A stretch of DNA of 5,099 nt from Methanocorpusculum sp. (GTDB taxonomy: Archaea; Halobacteriota; Methanomicrobia; Methanomicrobiales; Methanocorpusculaceae). The notes beneath the pieces were generated by a model. That model was given only the letters and a program-made list of their open reading frames with translations. It had not been told where the DNA came from and searched no databases. Shown in pieces: positions 1 through 5,099 of this stretch. The stretch spans positions 1 to 5,099 of the forward strand of contig DALTWN010000086.1 of the NCBI GenBank assembly GCA_029987045.1, given 5' to 3'. The position numbers were made by a program, and so were the translations under genes. The first letter of the stretch is position 1. Each line of letters starts with the position of its first letter.

Positions 1-273
1 TCCTACAAGTTCATGAATGCATCCACCAACGAAAAGTTCTGTCCGACCATCCGTGAGGCAGTTCTCGCAAAGGGATTAGAGACCCAGATTCCGGAAGGAG
101 TCAAGGCAGTCTATGAGATTGTCATCGACGGTGTCTCCGAAGCAGCAGTCAAGGAAGCAATGAAGGTTGGTGTCCAGGCAGCATGCAGAGTTCCGGGTGT
201 CGTCAAGATCACTGCAGGAAACTACGGCGGAAACCTCGGTCCATTCAAGTTCATGCTGAAGGACTGCATCTAA
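1..273 (+). CDS. ftr: Formylmethanofuran:tetrahydromethanopterin formyltransferase, C-terminal part
   Basis: The frame is open from the first base and encodes the last 90 residues of the protein; the start lies outside the window. Ftr is a cytoplasmic enzyme that moves the formyl group from formylmethanofuran to tetrahydromethanopterin, the second step of CO2 reduction to methane. The call rests on the C-terminal signature: an [16 protein letters not shown] helix followed by [18 protein letters not shown] and NLGPFKF just before the stop, which matches the ends of archaeal Ftr proteins as I know them. Methylotrophic bacteria carry a homologue (FhcD), but the archaeal-type promoter signals downstream favour a methanogen. 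An oligo-T stretch follows the stop within about 10 bases, so this gene probably ends its own transcript and is not part of the arginine cluster. No internal damage is visible. An ATG at 13 is in frame but is internal, not the start. Confidence 0.9.
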   Translation, partial: SYKFMNASTNEKFCPTIREAVLAKGLETQIPEGVKAVYEIVIDGVSEAAVKEAMKVGVQAACRVPGVVKITAGNYGGNLGPFKFMLKDCI

Positions 274-280
274 ATTTCCT

Positions 281-290
281 CTTTTTTTTA
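281..290 (+). terminator. Oligo-T terminator after ftr
   Basis: Eight consecutive T bases (282-289) lie 9 bases after the ftr stop codon, following a pyrimidine-rich run. Archaeal RNA polymerase commonly stops at such U-tracts without a strong hairpin. I see no stable stem directly in front of it. Role inferred from position and composition. Confidence 0.55.
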
Positions 291-382
291 CTCGTTTTCG
301 CACTTTGATGGTACATACTCCAGTATCCTGAACCTCAAGATCACAGCTCGCTTCTCATTCTATGATCGTCTCTTTTGATACA

Positions 383-399
383 CGTAAACCAAGTTTACG
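383..399. repeat. Small perfect hairpin or palindrome in the ftr-carA gap
   Basis: CGTAAAC at 383-389 and GTTTACG at 393-399 are exact reverse complements separated by the 3-base spacer CAA, giving a 7-bp stem. It lies about 110 bases downstream of ftr and about 145 upstream of carA. A pyrimidine-rich stretch (GCTCTTTCTGTC) follows, so it could be a back-up terminator or RNA 3'-end stabiliser for ftr, or a DNA-binding site for a dimeric regulator. The sequence alone does not decide between these. Confidence 0.4.
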
Positions 400-435
400 G
401 CTCTTTCTGTCGGGGTGAAAAAATATATATTTAAT

Positions 436-449
436 ACAATAACTATTGT
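436..449. promoter_or_regulatory. Palindrome ACAATA-AC-TATTGT, candidate operator
   Basis: Two 6-base half sites (436-441 and 444-449) are exact reverse complements around a 2-base centre. The site sits directly upstream of the TATA-like element at 452-460, where the archaeal BRE would lie, so a dimeric repressor bound here would block TBP/TFB. It does not match the NrpR operator pattern (GGAA-N6-TTCC) and I cannot assign it to a known regulator. Confidence 0.3.
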
Positions 450-451
450 TT

Positions 452-460
452 TTTATATTA
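452..460 (+). promoter_or_regulatory. Upstream TATA-box candidate for the arginine cluster
   Basis: TTTATATTA resembles the archaeal TATA consensus. A start site about 25 bases downstream would fall near 480-485, giving a leader of roughly 60 bases before carA and placing the right arm of the inverted repeat (482-499) at the start of the transcript. The surrounding DNA is so A+T-rich that several offsets are possible. Confidence 0.35.
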
Positions 461-505
461 AACTATACTTAACATAATAAAAAATATGTATTTTTTCACG
501 AGTAT

Positions 506-513
506 CTTTATAG
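506..513 (+). promoter_or_regulatory. Proximal TATA-box candidate for carA
   Basis: CTTTATAG lies about 34 bases before the carA ATG. With usual archaeal spacing, transcription would begin near 534-537, leaving a leader of only about 7-10 bases. This fits the absence of any GGTG or GGAG ribosome site before the carA start. It competes with the upstream candidate at 452-460; both may be used. Confidence 0.4.
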
Positions 514-543
514 TTCCGCCACGCGAACAAAAATACTGTATAT

Positions 544-1599
544 ATGAAAGCAGTCCTTGGACTAGAAGACGGAACGGTTATTCACGGGACTGGGTTCGGT
601 GCAGAGGCGGAAATCGCCGGCGAACTCGTCGTTAACCTTGCATCCAACGGGTACATGGAGACGCTGAGCGACCCTGCGGTTTCAGGACAGATTGTTACTT
701 TTTCCTCGCCACTGATCGGAAACTACGGAGCATCTTCGGATGAACTCGTAAGTTCCCGGATTCATGCGGCAGGAGCGGTTGTCCATGAACTCTGTAGTAT
801 ACCGAAACGTCAGCCTCCTCTGGAAACGTTCCTTGAGGAACACGGTATTCCCGGCATCAGCGGTGCGGATACACGTATGATTACGCGTCACCTGCGTGAC
901 TGCGGCGTCATGCGGGCAGCACTCCTGACGGGTTCTGATGACGGGGATGCCGCGGTTGACCTGGCAAAACGTGCTCCTAAGCCGGAAGCGGTAGACCGTA
1001 TTTCTGACGTTACCTGTACGTCGCCGTATCGTATTGAAGGGAAAGGCAAGAAGATTGCCGTTCTTGATCTCGGTGGGAAATCGACAACGCTCAAAAGTCT
1101 TTCCAAACGCGGGGCGGACCTTTATGTGTTCCCCTATGGCACACCGGCGGATGAGATTCTTGCCGTGCGTCCTGCAGCGCTGTTCGTTACCGACGGACCG
1201 GGATATCCCCTCACTGCAACAAAAGCAATCTCGACGGTAAAAGAGATTCTTGGAACGGTTCCGGTTCAAGGAATCTCCCTCGGGTGTGATGTGATTGCAG
1301 CAGCACTTGGTGCAGAATTCGAAAAACTGAAACTCGGTCACCGCAGCCCCGCAGAACCGGTACGGTTCGTTGACGGTTCGGTTGCAGTGACGTTCCAGAA
1401 CCATGGCTATGTCATTCGTGACGGCACGCTTCAGGACGGATGTTCTCCGCTGTGCTGTAATGCCAACGATGGTACCCTGGAAGGATTTGAGAACAGTAAT
1501 CTCGGCGTTTATGCCGTACAGTTCCAGCCGGAACACGATGCCGTATACGATGGTGCGGAAAAACCGGTATACGACATCATGTATCGTCAGATAGTCTGA
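544..1599 (+). CDS. carA: Carbamoyl phosphate synthase small-subunit homologue with a degraded glutaminase site
   Basis: This 351-residue protein is close to the usual CarA length (about 350-380). CarA normally hydrolyses glutamine and passes ammonia to CarB to make carbamoyl phosphate for arginine and pyrimidines. The N-terminal CarA domain is clear: LEDGTVIHGTGFGAE (7-21), GQIVTF and PLIGNYG (48-62), and GIPGISGADTR (101-111). The class I amidotransferase fold follows at about 169-350, with GPGYP (218-222), GISLGCD (243-249), KLGHR (263-267), FQNHGY (284-289) and VQFQPE (325-330). Catalysis looks lost: the nucleophile Cys is Ser245, the catalytic His is Gln328, the glutamine-binding Gln after the elbow is Asp249, GPGDP has become GPGYP, and the first-domain MTGYQE motif reads SNGYME. 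The last Glu of the triad (Glu330) remains. The ATG start is where homology begins; there is no ribosome site before it. No carB follows. It may serve an ammonia-fed synthase or have a structural role. Confidence 0.88.
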   Translation: MKAVLGLEDGTVIHGTGFGAEAEIAGELVVNLASNGYMETLSDPAVSGQIVTFSSPLIGNYGASSDELVSSRIHAAGAVVHELCSIPKRQPPLETFLEEHGIPGISGADTRMITRHLRDCGVMRAALLTGSDDGDAAVDLAKRAPKPEAVDRISDVTCTSPYRIEGKGKKIAVLDLGGKSTTLKSLSKRGADLYVFPYGTPADEILAVRPAALFVTDGPGYPLTATKAISTVKEILGTVPVQGISLGCDVIAAALGAEFEKLKLGHRSPAEPVRFVDGSVAVTFQNHGYVIRDGTLQDGCSPLCCNANDGTLEGFENSNLGVYAVQFQPEHDAVYDGAEKPVYDIMYRQIV

Positions 1600-1604
1600 A
1601 TGGA

Positions 1605-1613
1605 TTTATAAAA
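1605..1613 (+). promoter_or_regulatory. Possible internal TATA-like element before argG
   Basis: TTTATAAAA lies in the carA-argG gap. With normal spacing, initiation would fall near 1630-1634, which would remove the GGTGA ribosome site and give an almost leaderless argG message. That conflict makes it a weak candidate; the A-rich run may simply be an unstructured spacer. Confidence 0.2.
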
Positions 1614-1622
1614 AAAACAAAA

Positions 1623-1627
1623 GGTGA
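1623..1627 (+). promoter_or_regulatory. Ribosome binding site of argG that fixes its start
   Basis: GGTGA is complementary to the 3' end of archaeal 16S rRNA and ends 8 bases before the ATG at 1636. The in-frame GTG at 1624-1626 is part of this site, so it is the ribosome site and not the start codon. Confidence 0.75.
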
Positions 1628-1635
1628 AAAATACC

Positions 1636-2862
1636 ATGAAAAAAGAAGATATCAAAAAAGTAGTATTAGCATATTCCGGAGGTCTTGACACCTCCATCAT
1701 CATCCCGTGGCTGAAAGAGAACTATAACAACTGTGAAGTCATTGCCGTGTCCGGAAACGTCGGTCAGGGCGATGAACTCGAAGGTCTTGAGGAAAAGGCA
1801 AAGAAGACCGGAGCATCCAAGCTCTATGTTCTTGACCTTACCGATGACTACGTCGATAACTACATCATCCCGACCATGCAGGCGGGTGCACGCTATGAAG
1901 GATATCTGCTGGGAACCAGCCATGCACGCCCGTGCATCGCAAAAGCGATGGTTGATATTGCCCTCAAGGAAAAGGCGGATGCAGTATGCCATGGATGTAC
2001 CGGTAAAGGAAACGACCAGGTCAGATTCGAACTTGCCATCAAACATTTCGCACCGGACATGCACATCATCGCACCGTGGCGTGAGTGGACTATCCAGTCC
2101 CGTGACGAGGAAATCGATTACGCAGAAGCCCACAATATCCCCTTAAAGATTAACCGTGAGACCAACTACAGCAAAGACAAGAACCTCTGGCACTTGTCCC
2201 ATGAAGGTCTCGATCTCGAGAATCCGGGCAACGAACCGCAGTACGAAAAGAAAGGATTCCTTGAACTTGGTGTCTCTCCGGTCGATGCTCCGGACACGCC
2301 GACCTACGTTGAACTTGAGTTTGTCAAGGGTCGCCCGGTTTCCCTGAACGGCAAGAAGATGAGTGCCAAGAACATCATTCTTGAACTCAACAAGATCGGC
2401 GGTGCGAATGGTATCGGTCTGCTTGACCTCGTCGAGAACAGACTGGTCGGTATGAAGAGCCGCGGTGTCTACGAGACGCCGGGAGGATCCATTCTCTACA
2501 AGGCTCACGAGGTTCTGGAAACCATCACGCTCGACAAGATGACTGCTCACGAAAAGGAAAAGATTGCCATCACCTTCGGTGAACTTGTCTACAACGGCCA
2601 GTGGTTCACCCCGCTGCGTGAAGCTCTTTCTGCATTCGTCGACAAGACCCAGGAAAAGGTCAACGGTAAGGTCCGTATCAAACTCTACAAGGGTAACATG
2701 ATCAATGCCGGTGTCTGGAGTCCGAACTCTCTCTACAGTGAAGAAATCGCTACGTTCGGCGCAAGCGATTACGATCAGAAGGATGCAGAAGGGTTCATCA
2801 ACCTCTTCGGTCTTCCGCTCAAGGTTCAGGCACTGGTGGATGCCCACAAGCTGAACAAATAA
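1636..2862 (+). CDS. argG: Argininosuccinate synthase
   Basis: ArgG condenses citrulline and aspartate with ATP to form argininosuccinate, the penultimate step of arginine synthesis, in the cytoplasm. From the ATG at 1636 it has 408 residues, the usual family length. The ATP-pyrophosphatase loop YSGGLDTS is at 13-20, and the substrate-binding motifs GTSHARP (93-99), [14 protein letters not shown] (119-132) and APWREW (146-151) follow. [15 protein letters not shown] spans 177-191, and [18 protein letters not shown] (267-284) and [11 protein letters not shown] after it complete the signature. All key motifs are intact, so it should be active. The start is set by GGTGA at 1623-1627. It follows carA by 36 bases and precedes argC by 12. 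The wording of the motifs ([29 protein letters not shown]) recalls clostridial ArgG more than my memory of methanogen enzymes, which would need a tree to test. Codons look more biased (AAG, ATC, GGT) than in carA, suggesting stronger expression. Confidence 0.95.
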   Translation: MKKEDIKKVVLAYSGGLDTSIIIPWLKENYNNCEVIAVSGNVGQGDELEGLEEKAKKTGASKLYVLDLTDDYVDNYIIPTMQAGARYEGYLLGTSHARPCIAKAMVDIALKEKADAVCHGCTGKGNDQVRFELAIKHFAPDMHIIAPWREWTIQSRDEEIDYAEAHNIPLKINRETNYSKDKNLWHLSHEGLDLENPGNEPQYEKKGFLELGVSPVDAPDTPTYVELEFVKGRPVSLNGKKMSAKNIILELNKIGGANGIGLLDLVENRLVGMKSRGVYETPGGSILYKAHEVLETITLDKMTAHEKEKIAITFGELVYNGQWFTPLREALSAFVDKTQEKVNGKVRIKLYKGNMINAGVWSPNSLYSEEIATFGASDYDQKDAEGFINLFGLPLKVQALVDAHKLNK

Positions 2863-2874
2863 TCCAGACAGAAT

Positions 2875-3789
2875 ATGACGAACGTTTTCATTGATGGAAG
2901 CGCAGGAACCACGGGGCTGCGGTTACGGGAACGGATCGAAGGACGCGATGATATCGAGCTGACGCTCTTGCCCGATGCGCTCAGAAAGGATCCTGCCGCA
3001 AAACGCGAAGCACTCAATGCGGCAGACATCGTGTTCCTGTGTCTGCCTGATGACGCGGCACGGGATTCGGTCGCTATGATCGAGAACCCGAAGACCTGCG
3101 TCATCGATACCTCGACTGCGCACCGGACGGCTGACGGATGGACCTATGGATTCCCGGAACTGATCGGTGCAGACAGAATCGCGAAATCCACGAGAATCGC
3201 CAATCCCGGATGCCATGCCAGTGGATTCATTTCGCTGGTCGCACCGCTGGTTCGTGCAGGCCTGCTCAAATCCTCGGTTAAGCTTACGGCATTTTCTCTT
3301 ACCGGATACACCGGCGGCGGCAACAAGATGATTGCCGAATACGAAGGAGAGCGTCCGGTACTCTACGATGCTCCGCGTCAGTATGCACTCGGCCAGACGC
3401 ACAAACACATCCCGGAAATGAAGAAGGTCTGTGGACTTTCCGAATCTCCGTGTTTCTGTCCAATCGTTGCCGATTTCCCGTGCGGTATGGAAGTCACGGT
3501 TCCGCTGTTTGCATCTGATCTGGCAGGGTCCGTCGATGATATCAAAGACGTATACCGTCGTACCTATGCAGGACCGCTGGTCGCATTCAATGATGTGGAC
3601 GAAGGCGGATTCTTGTCGGCTGGTGCATATGCCGGACGCGACAGTATGGGGCTTTCCGTCTATGGAAACGAAGAACGTATATTGCTGATTTCACGCTTTG
3701 ACAATCTGGGAAAAGGCGCAAGCGGTGCAGCAATACAGAATATGAACATCCTTCTGGGAACTTCTGAAACAAAAGGACTGGTACTATGA
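2875..3789 (+). CDS. argC: N-acetyl-gamma-glutamyl-phosphate reductase, type 2
   Basis: ArgC reduces N-acetylglutamyl phosphate with NADPH to N-acetylglutamate semialdehyde, the third step of the acetylated ornithine route. The 304-residue length and the start FIDGSAGTTGLRLRERI (5-21) match the shorter type 2 family (about 310 residues), not the roughly 340-residue type 1 form usual in methanogens. The nucleotide-binding loop is GSAGTTG (8-14); FLCLPDDAAR (54-63) and DTSTAHR (78-84) complete the N-terminal domain. The active-site cysteine is Cys113 in NPGCHASG. TGYTGGGNKMIAEYE (143-157) and QTHKHIPEM (174-182), with the catalytic histidine region, follow. Everything needed for activity is visible. 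There is no strong ribosome site in the 12 bases after argG, so translational coupling is likely. The stop overlaps the argJ start (ATGA, 3786-3789). The family assignment is strong; a bacterial origin is my inference. Confidence 0.93.
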   Translation: MTNVFIDGSAGTTGLRLRERIEGRDDIELTLLPDALRKDPAAKREALNAADIVFLCLPDDAARDSVAMIENPKTCVIDTSTAHRTADGWTYGFPELIGADRIAKSTRIANPGCHASGFISLVAPLVRAGLLKSSVKLTAFSLTGYTGGGNKMIAEYEGERPVLYDAPRQYALGQTHKHIPEMKKVCGLSESPCFCPIVADFPCGMEVTVPLFASDLAGSVDDIKDVYRRTYAGPLVAFNDVDEGGFLSAGAYAGRDSMGLSVYGNEERILLISRFDNLGKGASGAAIQNMNILLGTSETKGLVL

Positions 3790-5000
3790 AACTTATCGAA
3801 GGCGGCGTCTGTGCCGCACAGGGATTTACGGCGAACGGTGTACACTGCGGAATCCGGAAGAACCGAACGAAACGGGATCTTGCACTGATCTACAGTGAGG
3901 TTCCGGCAGCCGCAGCCGCCGTCTATACGAAGAACCTTGTAAAAGGCGCTCCGCTGATCGTGACTGCAGAAAACATTGCAGACGGCACAGCACAGGCGGT
4001 CATCTGCAACAGCGGCAATGCAAACACCTGCAATGCGAACGGTCTGGAAATCGCTCGTGCGATGTGTGAGAAACTTTCTTCCGCACTCAAGATCAAGGCG
4101 ACCGATGTCGTTGTTGCATCGACGGGTGTCATTGGTCAGCCGCTTGATCTTACCCCGATCGCATCTGGTATTCCGTCCCTTGTTTCCGGTCTATCTCCGA
4201 CCGGCAATGAAGCCGCGGCCGAAGCCATCATGACGACGGATACGCAGAAGAAGGAAGTTGCAGTCGAGTTCACCGTCGGTGGAAAAGTATGCCGGATGGG
4301 CGGTATTGCAAAAGGCAGCGGAATGATTCACCCGAACATGGCAACCATGCTTGTCTTCATTACGACCGACTGCAGTATCTCCCCTGCGATGCTATCCAAG
4401 GCACTGAAATCCGATGTCGAAGATACGTTCAATATGGTCAGTGTCGACGGCGATACTTCGACCAACGATATGGTCACGGTACTTGCGAACGGCAAGGCAG
4501 GAAATGCCACCATTACATCTGCAGGTACAGATTATGCCGCATTCTGTGCAGCACTGAATGTTGTTACCAAGACACTGTGCAAGAAGATTGCAGGTGATGG
4601 CGAAGGTGCGACGAAGATGCTTGAATGTGCGGTGTCCGGTGCAAAGGATGTCGCATGTGCAAAGACTGTTGCGAAATCGGTCATCTGTTCCTCTCTCCTG
4701 AAGGCGGCAATGTTCGGTGCCGATGCGAACTGGGGCAGAGTCCTGTGTGCGATTGGATATTCCGGAGCAGATGTGGATGTGACGAAGATCGCTGTCTCGT
4801 TCGCATCTGCGAAAGGAACGATCGATGTCTGCAAGATGGGAAGCGGTATCGCATTCTCCGAAGAGAAGGCAAAAGAGATTCTGCTGGAAAAAGAGATTCG
4901 GATTCTCATTGATCTGCATGCAGGAACGGCAGAATCCACTGCATGGGGCTGTGACCTCACCTATGACTATGTGAAGATCAACGGAGACTACCGATCATGA
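3786..5000 (+). CDS. argJ: Glutamate N-acetyltransferase / ornithine acetyltransferase
   Basis: ArgJ moves the acetyl group from N-acetylornithine to glutamate, recycling it and releasing ornithine; bifunctional members also acetylate glutamate with acetyl-CoA. It has 404 residues, the usual length. The N-terminal motif GFTANGVHCGIRK (13-25) and ALIYSEVPAAAAAVYT (33-48) are followed by CNSGNANTCN (74-83), the oxyanion-hole motif STGVIG (112-117) and KGSGMIHPNMATML (176-189). Self-cleavage into alpha and beta chains is expected between Ala186 and Thr187; Thr187 (codon ACC at 4344) becomes the catalytic nucleophile. The C-terminus DYVKINGDYRS is typical. No argA is in view, so it is open whether this enzyme is mono- or bifunctional. 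An AGGA at 3774-3777 lies 8 bases before the ATG and can act as the ribosome site; the ATGA overlap with argC also suggests coupling. The stop overlaps the argB start in the same way (4997-5000). Confidence 0.95.
   Translation: MKLIEGGVCAAQGFTANGVHCGIRKNRTKRDLALIYSEVPAAAAAVYTKNLVKGAPLIVTAENIADGTAQAVICNSGNANTCNANGLEIARAMCEKLSSALKIKATDVVVASTGVIGQPLDLTPIASGIPSLVSGLSPTGNEAAAEAIMTTDTQKKEVAVEFTVGGKVCRMGGIAKGSGMIHPNMATMLVFITTDCSISPAMLSKALKSDVEDTFNMVSVDGDTSTNDMVTVLANGKAGNATITSAGTDYAAFCAALNVVTKTLCKKIAGDGEGATKMLECAVSGAKDVACAKTVAKSVICSSLLKAAMFGADANWGRVLCAIGYSGADVDVTKIAVSFASAKGTIDVCKMGSGIAFSEEKAKEILLEKEIRILIDLHAGTAESTAWGCDLTYDYVKINGDYRS
4983..4986 (+). promoter_or_regulatory. Ribosome binding site of argB inside argJ
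   Basis: GGAG lies 10 bases before the argB ATG at 4997, within the last codons of argJ. It supports a start at the ATGA overlap. Confidence 0.5.
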
Positions 5001-5099
5001 TTACGAAAGTACAGAATCTGCCGTTTACCAATGCCCAGCGGGCAGAAGTGCTTACCCAGGCACTGCCGCACATCCAGCGGTACAACGGAAAGGTCGTCG
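4997..5099 (+). CDS. argB: Acetylglutamate kinase, N-terminal part (cut by the window)
   Basis: ArgB phosphorylates N-acetylglutamate, the second step of the acetylated ornithine route and often the arginine-inhibited one. Only 34 codons are present, ending before the diagnostic KYGGNA motif of the family. The segment AEVLTQALPHIQRYNGKVV (from residue 17) matches the N-terminal helix of ArgB, where LxEALPYIQRFxGKxVV is typical and directly precedes that motif. The position straight after argC and argJ, with a 4-base ATGA overlap, strongly supports the call. Whether the feedback-inhibition elements are present cannot be seen here. Confidence 0.85.
   Translation, partial: MITKVQNLPFTNAQRAEVLTQALPHIQRYNGKVV

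Larger units (their letters stand above)
415..499. repeat. Long inverted repeat flanking the upstream promoter candidate
   Basis: The left arm at 415-432 (GTGAAAAAATATATAT plus TT) and the right arm at 482-499 (AA plus ATATGTATTTTTTCAC) are reverse complements at 17 of 18 positions; the single exception, T426 against G488, would still be a wobble pair in RNA. The arms are separated by 49 A+T-rich bases that contain a TATA-like box at 452-460. Low-complexity A/T sequence makes chance pairing easier, but the outer GTG/CAC ends and the 6-base A/T runs match exactly. It could be a paired operator for a regulator of the arginine cluster, or a long hairpin in RNA. The regulator is not known. Confidence 0.45.

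Noticed and set aside
274..543. Small RNA, tRNA, CRISPR repeat or mobile element in the intergenic region
   Set aside because: I find no cloverleaf, no regularly spaced direct repeats, no transposase fragment and no terminal inverted repeats with target duplications; the long inverted repeat is more simply regulatory.
1276..1290. Ser245 in CarA as a sequencing error or frameshift artefact
   Set aside because: The frame is intact on both sides, Cys-to-Ser comes with independent changes at Gln328, Asp249 and Tyr221, and alignment to the family is unambiguous around it.
682..1536. Long open frame on the minus strand (284 codons) opposite carA
   Set aside because: It lies wholly inside a gene with clear homology and its translation shows no family motifs; it arises from codon bias of the plus-strand gene.
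1624..1635. GTG at 1624 as the start of argG
   Set aside because: This GTG is the core of the GGTGA ribosome site, which is correctly spaced from the ATG at 1636; starting at GTG would leave the gene with no ribosome site.
1986..2032. Cysteines in the ArgG motif [14 protein letters not shown] as an abnormal active site
   Set aside because: The variant with Cys in place of Ala before [11 protein letters not shown] is, to my knowledge, found in clostridial ArgG proteins, and the functional [11 protein letters not shown] core is intact.
2143..2847. Long open frame on the minus strand (234 codons) opposite argG
   Set aside because: It is a shadow of the argG reading frame; no ribosome site, promoter or recognisable domain supports it.

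Overview
The window looks like a methanogenic archaeon, most likely a member of the Methanomicrobiales. The first gene is the C-terminal end of formylmethanofuran:tetrahydromethanopterin formyltransferase, a methanogenesis enzyme. The intergenic DNA carries archaeal-style TATA elements and an oligo-T stop, and the base composition is roughly balanced. A Methanocorpusculum-like host would fit, but I infer this and cannot prove it from the window.

Layout: (1) positions 1-273 hold the 3' end of the formyltransferase gene, followed by a T-tract terminator. (2) Positions 274-543 are a 270-base intergenic region, very A+T-rich in its second half. It has a small hairpin, a long near-perfect inverted repeat around a TATA-like box, a short palindrome, and a second TATA-like box close to the next gene. 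(3) From 544 to the window edge there is a compact same-strand arginine cluster: carA-like, argG, argC, argJ and the start of argB. The 36-base carA-argG gap carries a ribosome site, argG-argC are 12 bases apart, and argC/argJ and argJ/argB overlap through ATGA. This spacing suggests one transcript.

Function: ArgB, ArgC and ArgJ are steps of the acetylated (cyclic) route from glutamate to ornithine. ArgG joins citrulline and aspartate late in the pathway. Carbamoyl phosphate synthase supplies the carbamoyl group for citrulline. carB, argD, argF and argH are not in the window.

The most notable signal is in the carA-like gene. The nucleophile cysteine of the class I glutaminase domain is serine (Ser245), the catalytic histidine is glutamine (Gln328), and several glutamine-pocket positions are changed, yet the frame is intact and the fold motifs persist. 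I read this as a glutaminase-dead CarA. It parallels the Cys-to-Ser change in the ammonia-using vertebrate carbamoyl phosphate synthetase I, and suggests an ammonia-dependent or repurposed subunit. A second signal is that argC is of the short type 2 form and argG resembles clostridial enzymes, which hints that part of the cluster came from bacteria.
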